Part shown: positions 47,511 to 55,799 of the stretch, piece by piece
How the letters are laid out: every line of letters starts with the position of its first letter
Position numbering within the stretch: position 1 is the first letter of the stretch
NCBI GenBank assembly: GCA_041905785.1
Contig: JAYRKJ010000020.1
Span: 59,251 to 123,250, forward strand
Source: Roseateles_B sp041905785
GTDB lineage: Bacteria; Pseudomonadota; Gammaproteobacteria; Burkholderiales; Burkholderiaceae_C
Direction of reading: 5' to 3'
DNA length: 64,000 nucleotides
Notes under the pieces: model-generated
The model's database searches: none
What the model was told of the DNA's origin: nothing
Seen by the model: the letters and a program-made list of their open reading frames with translations, nothing else
Position numbers and translations under genes: made by a program

Positions 47511-48170
47511 ATGAGCGCCTCCGACTGCGTCCTGATCACCGGCTTCGAGCCTTTCGGCGGCGAGCCCGTCAATCCATCCGCGCAACTGGTGCAGCGCCTG
47601 CACGGAGAGCACCTGACAGCCGGGGTTCGTGTGGAGACAGCGGTGCTGCCCTGCGTCTTCGATCGGGCGCTGGCGGCGCTGGAGGCCCATGTCGACCGCC
47701 TGCGTCCGCGCCTGGTGCTGTGCTGCGGGCAGGCGGGGGGCCGCAGCGCGATGAGCTTCGAGCGCGTGGCCATCAACCTGGACGATGCCCGCATCCCGGA
47801 CAACGCCGGCGCCCAGCCCATCGACCGCGAGGTGCAGCCCGGCGGGCCGGCCGCCTACTTCAGCACCCTGCCGGTCAAGGCCATGGCCCGCGCCCTGCGC
47901 GACGCCGGGCTGCCGGCCGAGGTGTCCTACACCGCCGGCACCTTCGTCTGCAACCACGTCTTCTACGGCCTGATGCACCAGGCACGGCGCCGCCCCTGGC
48001 TGCGTCAGGCGGGCTTCCTGCATCTGCCCTACCTGCCCGAGCAGGCAAGCCGGCACCCTCAGGCACCGTCCATGTCCCTGGAAACCCTGAGCGCCGGCCT
48101 GCGCCTGGCCCTGCAGGTGGCCCTGGCCACCGGCGAGGATCTGCACGTGAGCGAGGGGACGATCAGCTGA
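47511..48170 (+). CDS. pcp: Pyroglutamyl-peptidase I
   Basis: A 219-residue C15 cysteine peptidase that removes N-terminal pyroglutamate from peptides. It starts VLITGFEPFGGEPVNPSAQLV, the family start. The triad is visible as Glu in SFERVAINL, Cys in AGTFVCNHVFYGLMH and His in FLHLPYLPEQ. Free 5-oxoproline from its reaction is the substrate of PxpABC encoded just upstream, so the cluster forms a complete route from pyroglutamyl peptides to glutamate. The ATG at 47511 gives the normal family length. Confidence 0.94.
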   Translation: MSASDCVLITGFEPFGGEPVNPSAQLVQRLHGEHLTAGVRVETAVLPCVFDRALAALEAHVDRLRPRLVLCCGQAGGRSAMSFERVAINLDDARIPDNAGAQPIDREVQPGGPAAYFSTLPVKAMARALRDAGLPAEVSYTAGTFVCNHVFYGLMHQARRRPWLRQAGFLHLPYLPEQASRHPQAPSMSLETLSAGLRLALQVALATGEDLHVSEGTIS

Positions 48171-48237
48171 GCGCCGGGCGCCTTGGCCGCTCCCAGCCCG
48201 TGGTACGGTGCGAGCGCCGGGCCTGAATCCGCGCCCC

Positions 48238-48432
48238 TCAGCCCTGCGGATGCCGCCGCTTCCAGTCCCGCAAGGCCTGGCGGTAGGCGTCCATGGCCAG
48301 GTCGTGGGCGTCGAAGATGCAGGGATCGCAGCCATTGCCGCAGCAGTCCTCCAGGGCCGGGGGCGGAGGCGGCAGGGGCATGGGGTCGTCCGGGACGGGC
48401 TGCGAAGAAGGCGTATCGGGCGCGGCATTCAT
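48238..48432 (-). CDS. Oxidoreductase-like domain small protein
   Basis: A 64-residue protein. After a Pro-rich N terminus (PMPLPPPPPALEDC) it carries CCGNGCDPCIFDAHDLAMDAY, the Cys-rich signature of the oxidoreductase-like N-terminal family (PF09791 type), which may bind a metal or cluster. The function is unknown. It is convergent with pcp, 67 bases away, and divergent from the small HTH gene at 48534. Confidence 0.8.
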   Translation of the reverse strand: MNAAPDTPSSQPVPDDPMPLPPPPPALEDCCGNGCDPCIFDAHDLAMDAYRQALRDWKRRHPQG

Positions 48433-48533
48433 GCCTCGATTGTCTCGCCCTTATTCCGCCCCTGCTCCGCCCCTGCTCCGTTCTCGTCCAGCTCTTGTCC
48501 CACCCGCCCACGCTGGCTGCACAATCGCCGACC

Positions 48534-48800
48534 ATGGCACAAGGCAAACGCATCTCCGACGACATCCATCCCGCGGCGCGGCAGGCCATCCAGGCCCTGG
48601 GCGCGGCGGCCCGCCAGGCGCGCCTGCAGGCGGGCGAAGGCCAGGCCGGCGCCGCCGCGCGGCTGGGCGTGCACGTGCAGACCATAGGGCGCATCGAAGC
48701 CGGCGAGCCGGGCGTCGCCATCGGCCATGTGCTGGGGCTGCTGGCGCTTTATGAGCTCTCGGTGGCACCACAGCCGCTGCCGCCACAAGCCGGCGGCTGA
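48534..48800 (+). CDS. Small helix-turn-helix (XRE-like) regulator
   Basis: An 88-residue protein with one helix-turn-helix (about 18-72): ALGAAARQARLQAGEGQAGAAARLGVHVQTIGRIEAGEPGVAIGHVLGLLALYEL. The spacing of the helices and the R-I-E-A-G-E turn match XRE-type DNA-binding domains. It has no partner toxin or recombinase nearby. It is convergent with the radical SAM gene, whose stop lies 7 bases from its own. Confidence 0.78.
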   Translation: MAQGKRISDDIHPAARQAIQALGAAARQARLQAGEGQAGAAARLGVHVQTIGRIEAGEPGVAIGHVLGLLALYELSVAPQPLPPQAGG

Positions 48801-48806
48801 TGCCGG

Positions 48807-49970
48807 TCAGGCGCTGGCGCTGCGGTGGTTCGCAAATGCTGGCGCTTTCACCATGGCCTGCCAGACCCTGGGCGGCAATGGCCGCAGCGGCACCGGCACC
48901 GGTGTCCCCAGATCCAGCGCCCGCGCCGCGACCTCGTCATACCAATAGGCGGCAGGCTGCGCGCCCTCCGCCAGGTCCTGCCAGGTGCGAGCCAGCACCT
49001 GCACCAGCTGCTGACTCGCGCTGCCGTGCAGCCAGCGTGCGGCCAGGGCCATCAGCGGGGCCTCATGCACCGAACCCAGCCACAGCGAGGATGGCAGCTC
49101 GTGCGTGAGCGGCAGCAGTTGGCCATCGGCCTGCAGCACCAGCACGGGGGCCAACGCCGTCAGTTCCGCCGCGGGCCAGCTTGGCACCAGTCGCCCGCGG
49201 TAGCTGCGGATCTGGGCCTGGCTCAGCGCATCCACCTGCACGCGTACGCCGCTGCGCGTCAGCAGCGCCAGCGCCAGGCGCTGCGCCTCGACGATGGCCG
49301 CCAGCAGCTCCAGCCCGTCGGGCCGCGCATCGCTCAGGGTCTGGCGGGCGCGTCCATGCAGGGTCAGCGGATGCACTTGCACGCTTTGCGCGCCGTGCTC
49401 GGCGGCCAGCGCCACGACGCCGTCCAGCTCATGCACATTGTGCTGAGTCAGCGTGAAGATGAAGCCGAACGGCGTGCCCGTGGACCGAGGCTGCGCCAGC
49501 TGGCGCAAGGTGCGGGCGAGTGCGCCGGCTTGCCCGCGCAGCGCGTCATGCGTGGCCTCCAGGCCGTCGACGGAAATGGCCAGCCGGTCCACATGCGGCG
49601 CAAGGGCCGCCCAGCGCCGCGGGCTCAGCAGCATCCCGTTGCTGGTCAGGCTGCAGAGCAGGCCCAGGCGGCGGGCATGCTGCAGCAAGGCGGGCAGGGG
49701 CTCATAAAGAAGGGGCTCGCCGCCCGACACCGCGAGCTGTCGATAGCCCAGCAGGGCGGCATCGTCCAGCACCGAGCACAGCAGCTTCAGCGGCAGGCCC
49801 TGCGCCTCTCGCGGGCCGGACTCGGTATAGCAATGCGCGCAGGCCAGATTGCAGCGCCGCGAGGGATGCAGCTGGATGATGGGCGCCACCCCCGTCGGCC
49901 CTCCACAGCCCGGCTGAAGCGCCGATCGGCTCGTGGCAGGCACGGGCCAGCGGGAGAAAAATTCAGCCAC
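48807..49970 (-). CDS. Radical SAM protein without a SPASM cysteine cluster
   Basis: About 387 residues from a GTG at 49970. An ATG at 50036 would add 22 unconserved residues and overlap the upstream gene by 74 bases, so I favour the GTG, which overlaps that gene's stop by 8 bases. The [4Fe-4S] motif is CNLACAHC (CxxxCxxC), followed by SGGEPLLY and a TIM-barrel-like core (VDRLAISVDGLEATHDALRG). No further Cys lies in the C-terminal third, so the usual SPASM auxiliary clusters are absent. It resembles peptide-modifying enzymes; its substrate may be the product of the coupled upstream gene. Confidence 0.82.
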   Translation of the reverse strand: MAEFFSRWPVPATSRSALQPGCGGPTGVAPIIQLHPSRRCNLACAHCYTESGPREAQGLPLKLLCSVLDDAALLGYRQLAVSGGEPLLYEPLPALLQHARRLGLLCSLTSNGMLLSPRRWAALAPHVDRLAISVDGLEATHDALRGQAGALARTLRQLAQPRSTGTPFGFIFTLTQHNVHELDGVVALAAEHGAQSVQVHPLTLHGRARQTLSDARPDGLELLAAIVEAQRLALALLTRSGVRVQVDALSQAQIRSYRGRLVPSWPAAELTALAPVLVLQADGQLLPLTHELPSSLWLGSVHEAPLMALAARWLHGSASQQLVQVLARTWQDLAEGAQPAAYWYDEVAARALDLGTPVPVPLRPLPPRVWQAMVKAPAFANHRSASA

Positions 49971-50364
49971 CGACGGCCCCGCGCAAGCCGGCCTGCGTGA
50001 TCCCGCCTTCCAGGATATTGCCCGGCTGCACGACATGCCCGAAGTCCAGCTGCATGCGGATCAGGTCCGGCCAGGGCGTGCCATCGATCAGGATGCGCGG
50101 CGGCTTGACCTCCCCGCCATGCACGCGGTGCCACTTCAGCCAGAACAGCAGGTCGTTGCCGCACATGGGCACGTCGTCGCCGGCATAGCTGAGCGACAGC
50201 CGCATGCCCGTGGCATTGGCACCACCGTAGACCGTCGCCTCCTCGATGCGTGCCGGTGACTTGTCCATGGCCTGCGCGATCTCCCTGACAGACTCCTCGG
50301 TCAGCTGGCGGGCCTTCCAGGCGGCCAGCAGCTTTTCCGAACCCCGTTGCTTGTCCATGCTCAT
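49963..50364 (-). CDS. Unrecognised small partner of the radical SAM enzyme
   Basis: A 133-residue protein of no family I can name. The N-terminal 40 residues are charged and helical (SEKLLAAWKARQLTEESVRE). The middle contains GGANATGMRLSLSYAGDDVPMCGNDLLF with a single Cys, then ILIDGTPWPDLIRMQLDFGHV, and the end is Gly-rich, closing in VGG. It is directly followed by, and coupled to, the radical SAM gene. It could be a substrate, a substrate-binding adaptor or an unrelated enzyme; context alone suggests a partner role. Confidence 0.6.
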   Translation of the reverse strand: MSMDKQRGSEKLLAAWKARQLTEESVREIAQAMDKSPARIEEATVYGGANATGMRLSLSYAGDDVPMCGNDLLFWLKWHRVHGGEVKPPRILIDGTPWPDLIRMQLDFGHVVQPGNILEGGITQAGLRGAVGG

Positions 50365-50652
50365 GATGAGAACCCCTTCGATGGGACGCCGATGCGTCCG
50401 CGCACAACGCGCGGCTTGGCCCTTCCAATCTAGGAGCGCCGGCCCCGCTTGCCTCCCACGAGCTAGGGGGGCAAAGGCTCGGCATCCACAAGTTTGTGGG
50501 CGCGGATCATCTGAAGACGATGGGCAGGGGCCCAGCGAGACGGAGCTCGACAGGCAGCACCGGGCCCGCGCGGCTCAGGCCCCGCAGGCGGCCTAGACTG
50601 CGGGGCTGCGTCCCTTCCGCGTCCATTCGTGCATTCATCCGTCTATCCGTTC

Positions 50653-51363
50653 ATGAGCCCTGCCCCGCCCCTGCTGCCCCGCAAGTCACCGCGCCAGCGC
50701 CGTGCGCAGCACACCGTCGCGAGCATCCTGGAGGCGGCGGCGCAGCTCCTGGAGACGCAAGGCCTGGCCGGCTTCAACACCAATGCCGTGGCCGAACGCG
50801 CGGGGGTGAGCATCGGCTCGCTCTACCAGTACTTTCCGTCCAAGGACGCACTGACCCTGGCACTGCTGCAACGCGAGGCCGAGCGATTCCATGCCGACGC
50901 GAGCACGGCGCTGACGCTCACCGAAGGGCCCGCGGCGCTGCGGCGCCTGATCGAAGCGGCCGTCCGGCAGCAGCTGGAGCGGCCCGAGCTGGCGCGCCTG
51001 CTGGACGAGCAGGAAGGCCGCCCCGAGCTGCGCGCCGCGCTGGACAAGGGCCGCTTCGGCACCCTGATCGGCAGCCTGCTGCTGCGCGCGGATCTGCCGA
51101 TCCAGCCCGATCCAGCCCTCGCCGTGGCCGACCTGGCGGCCCTGATCCGCGGCCTGGTCGACAGCGCCGGCGAACGCCGCGAAACCGACCTGCAGCATCT
51201 GCAGCGGCGGGTGGAAGCCGCGGTCTTCGGCTACCTGGAACGGGCGGCACTGGCCGACGCAGGCCATCAGGCCGATCAAGGCAGCCAGAGCAGCCAGCGC
51301 GGCAACAGCGCCCAAGGCCCCAAATGTGAGTCGGACTTGCGACCGGAGTCGCGCGAGGCCTGA
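50653..51363 (+). CDS. TetR/AcrR family transcriptional regulator
   Basis: A 236-residue repressor. The DNA-binding domain (about 15-65) is typical: TVASILEAAAQLLETQGLAGFNTNAVAERAGVSIGSLYQYFPSKDALTLALL. The C-terminal ligand domain is all-helical and ends in a Gln/Ser-rich tail. An in-frame ATG at 50629 is an alternative start. It is divergent from the radical SAM pair, with 288 bases between, where no other gene is seen. The VOC gene follows on the same strand. Confidence 0.9.
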   Translation: MSPAPPLLPRKSPRQRRAQHTVASILEAAAQLLETQGLAGFNTNAVAERAGVSIGSLYQYFPSKDALTLALLQREAERFHADASTALTLTEGPAALRRLIEAAVRQQLERPELARLLDEQEGRPELRAALDKGRFGTLIGSLLLRADLPIQPDPALAVADLAALIRGLVDSAGERRETDLQHLQRRVEAAVFGYLERAALADAGHQADQGSQSSQRGNSAQGPKCESDLRPESREA

Positions 51364-51455
51364 TCCAGGGCATGGCCGCCGCAGCCAGGAAAGCGAGTGG
51401 CTGCAGCAGGGGCGGTTTTCTACGATGCCTGGGCATTCAAGCCTCAGGACATCCC

Positions 51456-51854
51456 ATGCATCAAGCAGCCAAGACCATGACCCTCAACCATCTCAGCTTC
51501 CCCTCCCCCGACCTGCAAGCCACGACGCTGTTCTTCGAGCAGCAGCTGGGCTGCACCGTGCGCCGCATGGGGCCCTTCAACATCCTCAAGCACCAGGGTT
51601 TCGACATCGTCATCGAGGACGCCCGCCCGCATGGCATCGACAGGGTCGACTGGCCGCATAACTTCCACATCGGCTTCGAACTGCCCACGCGGCAGGCGGT
51701 GGCCGATCTGTATGAGCGCCTGCTGGCTCAAGGCGTGAGCTTCACGCAGGCGCTGCACCATGCCCTGCGCGGCAGCCGCTTCTTCTGCCAGGCGCCCGGC
51801 GGACTGGTGATCGAGGTCAACACGCGGGAGGATGCGCAGATCCCGCTGGACTGA
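51456..51854 (+). CDS. VOC family protein
   Basis: A 132-residue glyoxalase-fold protein. It begins LNHLSFPSPDLQATTLFFEQQLGCTVRRMG, with a metal-ligand His, and the second half includes NFHIGFELPTRQAVADLYERLLAQG and ends GGLVIEVNT, with a Glu in the ligand place. The activity is unknown. A start at 51477 (MTLNHLS) is also possible. It follows the TetR gene by 92 bases and could be its target. Confidence 0.85.
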   Translation: MHQAAKTMTLNHLSFPSPDLQATTLFFEQQLGCTVRRMGPFNILKHQGFDIVIEDARPHGIDRVDWPHNFHIGFELPTRQAVADLYERLLAQGVSFTQALHHALRGSRFFCQAPGGLVIEVNTREDAQIPLD

Positions 51855-51987
51855 GCCGCCATACGGCCTGCACCGCCTGTCATCAAGCCGACAAGCCTGA
51901 CATCCCATCATGGCCAGCGCTTGCCGCTACAGTCAGCGGCAGCCACGCTGACGCAGGCTGGGCTTCACCTCATTCAGGAGGACAGGC

Positions 51988-53058
51988 ATGACGACGGGAC
52001 TTGCTTCACCCCAGGTGGTCCAGCTGGGCGCCTACAACGTGGAGGCCGGGCAGAGCTCGGTCTCCGGGCTGTCCTCGGGCGCGTTCATGGCGGTGCAGCT
52101 GCATGTCGCGCACTCAGACCGCTTCATCGGCGCCGGCATCGTGGCTGGAGGGCCGTATCGCTGCGCCGAGCTGTTCCGGGACGCGGCCCCGCTGGCCGAA
52201 GACGCCTGCATCCTCACCGCCCTGCAGATCGGCATGGCGCCGCTGACCGAGAGCACGGCGCCGGATGTGCGGCACTGCCTGGCCTTGGCGCGCGAGGCCG
52301 AGGCCGACCGGCTCATCGCCCCGCTGTCGCATCTGGCCACGCAGCGGGTCTACCTCTTCACGGGAAGCCGTGACCAGGTGGTGCACCCGCGGGTGGTGGC
52401 GCGCACCCGTGCCTTCTACGAGCTGCTGGGCATCCAGGGTGAACGCCTGGCCTATGTGGACCATGTCCCCGCCGGTCACGCGCTGATCACGGACAACCTC
52501 GAGGACTCCGAGCTTTCGCTCAACTGCCCGCCCTACCTGAACAACGGCGGCTTCATGCAGTCCCACCACATCCTGCAGCACCTCTACCCCGGCCTGCAGC
52601 CGCCCGCCACGCGCCTGAGCGGGGAGCTGCTGCGCTTCGACCAAACCGAGTTCTTCGGCGCCGATCCGCGCGCCAACATGAGCCGCTTCGGCTATGCCTA
52701 TGTGCCCAAGTCCGTGGCCGAAGGGGCGCCGGCACGCGTGCACATCGCCCTGCATGGCTGCAAGCAAGGCTACAACTACACCGACTACGTCTACGGCCGC
52801 GCCGACAAGGCCAACCAGCCGCCCTACGGCAGCCGCTACATCAGCAGCACCGGCTACAACACCATCGCCGACAGCAACCAGATCATCGTGCTCTACCCGC
52901 AGGCCGAGGGCAGCGACAACGCCGGCACCCAGAACCCCGATGGATGCTGGGACTGGTGGGGCTACACCGCGCTGGACCCGGCCATGCCGGACTATTTCTC
53001 GCAGCAGGCGATCCAGATCCAGACCATCCACGCCATGCTGAAGCGCCTGGGCGGCTGA
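51988..53058 (+). CDS. Poly(3-hydroxybutyrate) depolymerase-like esterase
   Basis: A 356-residue alpha/beta hydrolase. The lipase box GLSSG lies at residues 27-31 with the nucleophile Ser29, very near the N terminus, as in intracellular PHB depolymerases of the PhaZd type. Other family stretches are VHIALHGCKQGYNY, YPQAEGSDN and PDGCWDWWGY; a His in VPAGHALITDN may complete the triad. No signal peptide is visible. The phasin-like gene next to it supports a role in mobilising PHB granules. It has a good upstream AGGAGG. Confidence 0.87.
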   Translation: MTTGLASPQVVQLGAYNVEAGQSSVSGLSSGAFMAVQLHVAHSDRFIGAGIVAGGPYRCAELFRDAAPLAEDACILTALQIGMAPLTESTAPDVRHCLALAREAEADRLIAPLSHLATQRVYLFTGSRDQVVHPRVVARTRAFYELLGIQGERLAYVDHVPAGHALITDNLEDSELSLNCPPYLNNGGFMQSHHILQHLYPGLQPPATRLSGELLRFDQTEFFGADPRANMSRFGYAYVPKSVAEGAPARVHIALHGCKQGYNYTDYVYGRADKANQPPYGSRYISSTGYNTIADSNQIIVLYPQAEGSDNAGTQNPDGCWDWWGYTALDPAMPDYFSQQAIQIQTIHAMLKRLGG

Positions 53059-53123
53059 GGCGCTGCCTTGCTTCCCCCCACCGCACCGGCCCGCGCCCCT
53101 GTCACCTGAAACGGAGACTTCCC

Positions 53124-53786
53124 ATGACCAGCCAATCCATCCGCTCCGCCGCGAGCCGCGCGGCACCGGGCCGTGTCCGCCCCAGCCGGTCCGCGCGCGC
53201 CGGCAGCGCCCAGGGCGCCAGCCACGCGGGACAGCCCAGCACCGCCGCTCCAGAGCTGCCGCAAGCGCCCTTGGAGGTGGCAAAAGACATCCGCGCAGAC
53301 GTCCCCGTCGCGCGGCCGGCCCCGCCCCCCGACACGACGGCTCCCCGTGAACCGGCATTGCCCACCTGGTCCGAGTGGGTCGCCTTCAGCACCCTCATGC
53401 CGGCCCGAGGCCTGCGTCCCTGGACCAGCTGGGGCGCGCGCAGCAGCCACAACGCAATGCTCAGCGCGGCCTTGCTGCCGACCGCCACCACCCCGCTCCA
53501 GGCCCTGCAAGAGCTGATGGAGCTGCAACAGGCCAGCCAGCAGCAGGCGCTGCGCCTGCAACAGCAATGGCTGCGGCGCTGGGCGACCCTCTGGCAGGAG
53601 CACCGCCAGATGCGCCAGCCCAACACGGTCTCCAAGTGGATGGAAGAGCATTTCAACCTGGCGGCGCAGACCCTGGACCTGCTGGGCCAGCAGGCCTGCG
53701 AACTGGCCAACCTGGAAGAGAACGTGGGCGTCAACTATGGGTATTGGGTGCAGCAGCGGTTGGTGGTGGCGCGGCACGGCAACTGA
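53124..53786 (+). CDS. Phasin-like hypothetical protein
   Basis: A 220-residue protein. The first 85 residues are disordered, rich in Ala, Pro, Ser and Arg, like the tails of PHA-granule proteins. The C-terminal half (about 125-215) is a helical, Gln- and Leu-rich segment (LQELMELQQASQQQALRLQQ), amphipathic in pattern as in phasins. No named domain is certain. It follows the PHB depolymerase gene by 65 bases on the same strand, which is the main support for a granule-associated role. Confidence 0.6.
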   Translation: MTSQSIRSAASRAAPGRVRPSRSARAGSAQGASHAGQPSTAAPELPQAPLEVAKDIRADVPVARPAPPPDTTAPREPALPTWSEWVAFSTLMPARGLRPWTSWGARSSHNAMLSAALLPTATTPLQALQELMELQQASQQQALRLQQQWLRRWATLWQEHRQMRQPNTVSKWMEEHFNLAAQTLDLLGQQACELANLEENVGVNYGYWVQQRLVVARHGN

Positions 53787-53872
53787 CCGGCACCTCACCG
53801 CGCCCGCAAGCTGGGTGCTGCACGGGCTGCGCCGGCCGCACCTGCCCGCAACTGTGTGCACCGGCGAGGCAC

Positions 53873-54910
53873 CTAGGCGGCCTGCACAAGAACTTGCCAG
53901 CAGCGCCCGTTCGAGGCCGTCGAAAACCGAACCGGCAGGAAGCGTTCGATCACCTCGAAGTTGGTCTTCGCATGAGGTGTCAGTTCTGTGCAGGTGTAGG
54001 ACGCAGAGCCCCCTCGTTGCCACACGGCCAGCGCCAAAGGCAGTGCCCACTGGTCTGCCAGATGAGGACCGAGCGCCGCCTCGCTGCCCTGGTAGGCCTG
54101 CAGGGCCGTCGCCAGTTCGTCGGCGACCTGCTCGGCGCTCACACCCTTCTCGCCGAATGCCGTGAAGACCTCGCAGACGTGCGCATACTCGAGCGTCGCC
54201 AGCAACGCGTTGCCCGGCCCTTCGTTCTGGCGGGTCGCGGCCTCGCGCAGCTGGCCCTGGCCCCAGCCGAGGCGGGTGCTCAGCTGCTCCAGCTCGCGTC
54301 GCGCAACGGCACGCGGCAGGGCCGGCGCGAAGCACTCGGCGTGGGCCTGCACCAGCGCGCCCCGCTCGTTCAGATCAAAGGGCCGCAGCAACCCGGCTGC
54401 GGGCCAGAGGGTCGCCTCGATGTCGCCCCCGCCGGCCGGATAGAAGCCCATACGGCGCAGCACCAGATCGGCATTCGCACCTAGCCTGCGCAGCAGCGGC
54501 GCGTAGCTGCGCGCCAGGAAGTGAAAGGGCGGGGCCATGGGGTTGTGCGTGCCGCCACCCAGCTTCAGCCGGCTCGGCGCATCCGCCATCATCAGCGCCG
54601 GCCACACGGTCTGCAGCACCAGGGTGCAGCTGCCCGCCGTGCCGACGTTGAAGGCATAGTCGCCCGCCCGCACCGGACCAGGCGTGAATGCCAAAGTCTG
54701 CGAGTTGAGCTCTGCCCCGTGTGTACTCGCACTGCAGACTACGGCGGCTGCATTCACGCAGGTCAGGTGCTGTCGCATCAGGCCCGGCTTGGCGCGACCC
54801 GCGCGAATCCGGGTCAGCACAAAGGGCTGGCCCGTGCACATGGACAGGGCCAGGGAGGTCCGCAGGATCTGCCCGCCGCCCTCACCGGCGGAGCCATCAA
54901 TTTCAATCAT
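53873..54910 (-). CDS. rtcA: RNA 3'-terminal phosphate cyclase
   Basis: A 345-residue enzyme that turns RNA 3'-phosphate into a 2',3'-cyclic phosphate, via an adenylated His. It begins IEIDGSAGEGGGQILRTSLALS, the family start. The middle contains GGGTHNPMAPPFHFL, and the nucleotidylated His is His313 in ELTPHAKTNFEVIE. It is the last gene of the rsr-rtc operon, 17 bases after rlaP, all on the minus strand. In the family the cyclic phosphate made here is a ligand for RtcR and a substrate for RtcB. Confidence 0.95.
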   Translation of the reverse strand: MIEIDGSAGEGGGQILRTSLALSMCTGQPFVLTRIRAGRAKPGLMRQHLTCVNAAAVVCSASTHGAELNSQTLAFTPGPVRAGDYAFNVGTAGSCTLVLQTVWPALMMADAPSRLKLGGGTHNPMAPPFHFLARSYAPLLRRLGANADLVLRRMGFYPAGGGDIEATLWPAAGLLRPFDLNERGALVQAHAECFAPALPRAVARRELEQLSTRLGWGQGQLREAATRQNEGPGNALLATLEYAHVCEVFTAFGEKGVSAEQVADELATALQAYQGSEAALGPHLADQWALPLALAVWQRGGSASYTCTELTPHAKTNFEVIERFLPVRFSTASNGRCWQVLVQAA

Positions 54911-54927
54911 GGTCTTCTCTTCATTTT

Positions 54928-55743
54928 CTAGATCCGAGTGCCGAAATGCAGGACGGCCTCGTGCAGGTACTGGTCGAGCTGGTGGCCCACGGCCCTCGGT
55001 CCCTTGTCGGGGGTGTGGCTCATCGCGAGGGCCAGCTCGTCCTCGATGAAATCGTGCAGGCCCGTCCAGCGCGGGCTCGTCGCAGCTTCGCCAGCCCGCA
55101 TCTTGATCGCCAGCAGCACATTGAGCTCGTCCAGGACCCTGCCGTCCGTCAGCGTCTGGCTGGCCAGCTCGGCGAAGCGCATGGGCGGCACGCCGCGACC
55201 CTCGCGTATCCACCGCGCGGCCAGCAGCGGCCGGATCACGTAGAGGTACTTCTTGTAGCGCACCTGCTCTCCGTACAAATGCTCCCGCAGGTTCTTCCGG
55301 GCCATGGACACATAGTGGTGATAGCCCCGCGCCGGCGAGAAGCCCGCCTCGGCCAGCGTCCGCAGACGTGCGACCCAGCCCGCCTCCTGCTGGTACACGA
55401 CAGGCGAGCGCAACCACTCCAGCAGCGTCGGGTTGGAGTCCCGCAGCAGCTGCAGCGTCTTGCGCAGGTCCCAGCCGTTGATGTCCAGCTCCCCGCTGAT
55501 GGGCTGCTCGATGACATCGCGGCCCGCCTTCACGCTCAGATACCAGGGCAGGCGGTTGACGTAGACGAAGCGCACGTCGTAATCGCTGTCGGGCGAGGCA
55601 AAGCCCCAGCCACGGCTGCCGGACTCGCAGGCGAACAGCACCTTCACCGCATGCCGCCGCTCCAGCGCGGCCAGCTGCGCCATCACGGTGGCGCGCATCT
55701 CCTCCGACACCGGATGCGCGCTGAGCACCGGTTCCTCCTTCAT
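54928..55743 (-). CDS. rlaP: RNA-repair nucleotidyltransferase RlaP
   Basis: A 271-residue DNA polymerase beta-superfamily nucleotidyltransferase. The active-site pattern is GSRGWGFASPDSDYDVRFVY: the Gly-Ser followed by the two Asp of D-x-D. The rest of the protein (WYLSVKAGRDVIEQPISGELDINGWDLRKTLQLL) matches the PF10127 family, whose members are linked to RtcB operons. Their biochemical role is not settled; nucleotide addition to RNA ends is likely. It lies between rtcB (56 bases) and rtcA. Confidence 0.9.
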   Translation of the reverse strand: MKEEPVLSAHPVSEEMRATVMAQLAALERRHAVKVLFACESGSRGWGFASPDSDYDVRFVYVNRLPWYLSVKAGRDVIEQPISGELDINGWDLRKTLQLLRDSNPTLLEWLRSPVVYQQEAGWVARLRTLAEAGFSPARGYHHYVSMARKNLREHLYGEQVRYKKYLYVIRPLLAARWIREGRGVPPMRFAELASQTLTDGRVLDELNVLLAIKMRAGEAATSPRWTGLHDFIEDELALAMSHTPDKGPRAVGHQLDQYLHEAVLHFGTRI

Positions 55744-55799
55744 GCCTTCTCTCCTCTAGTCCTCCGGTGCGGCGAGCGAGCGCGCGAAGCAACGCCCGC

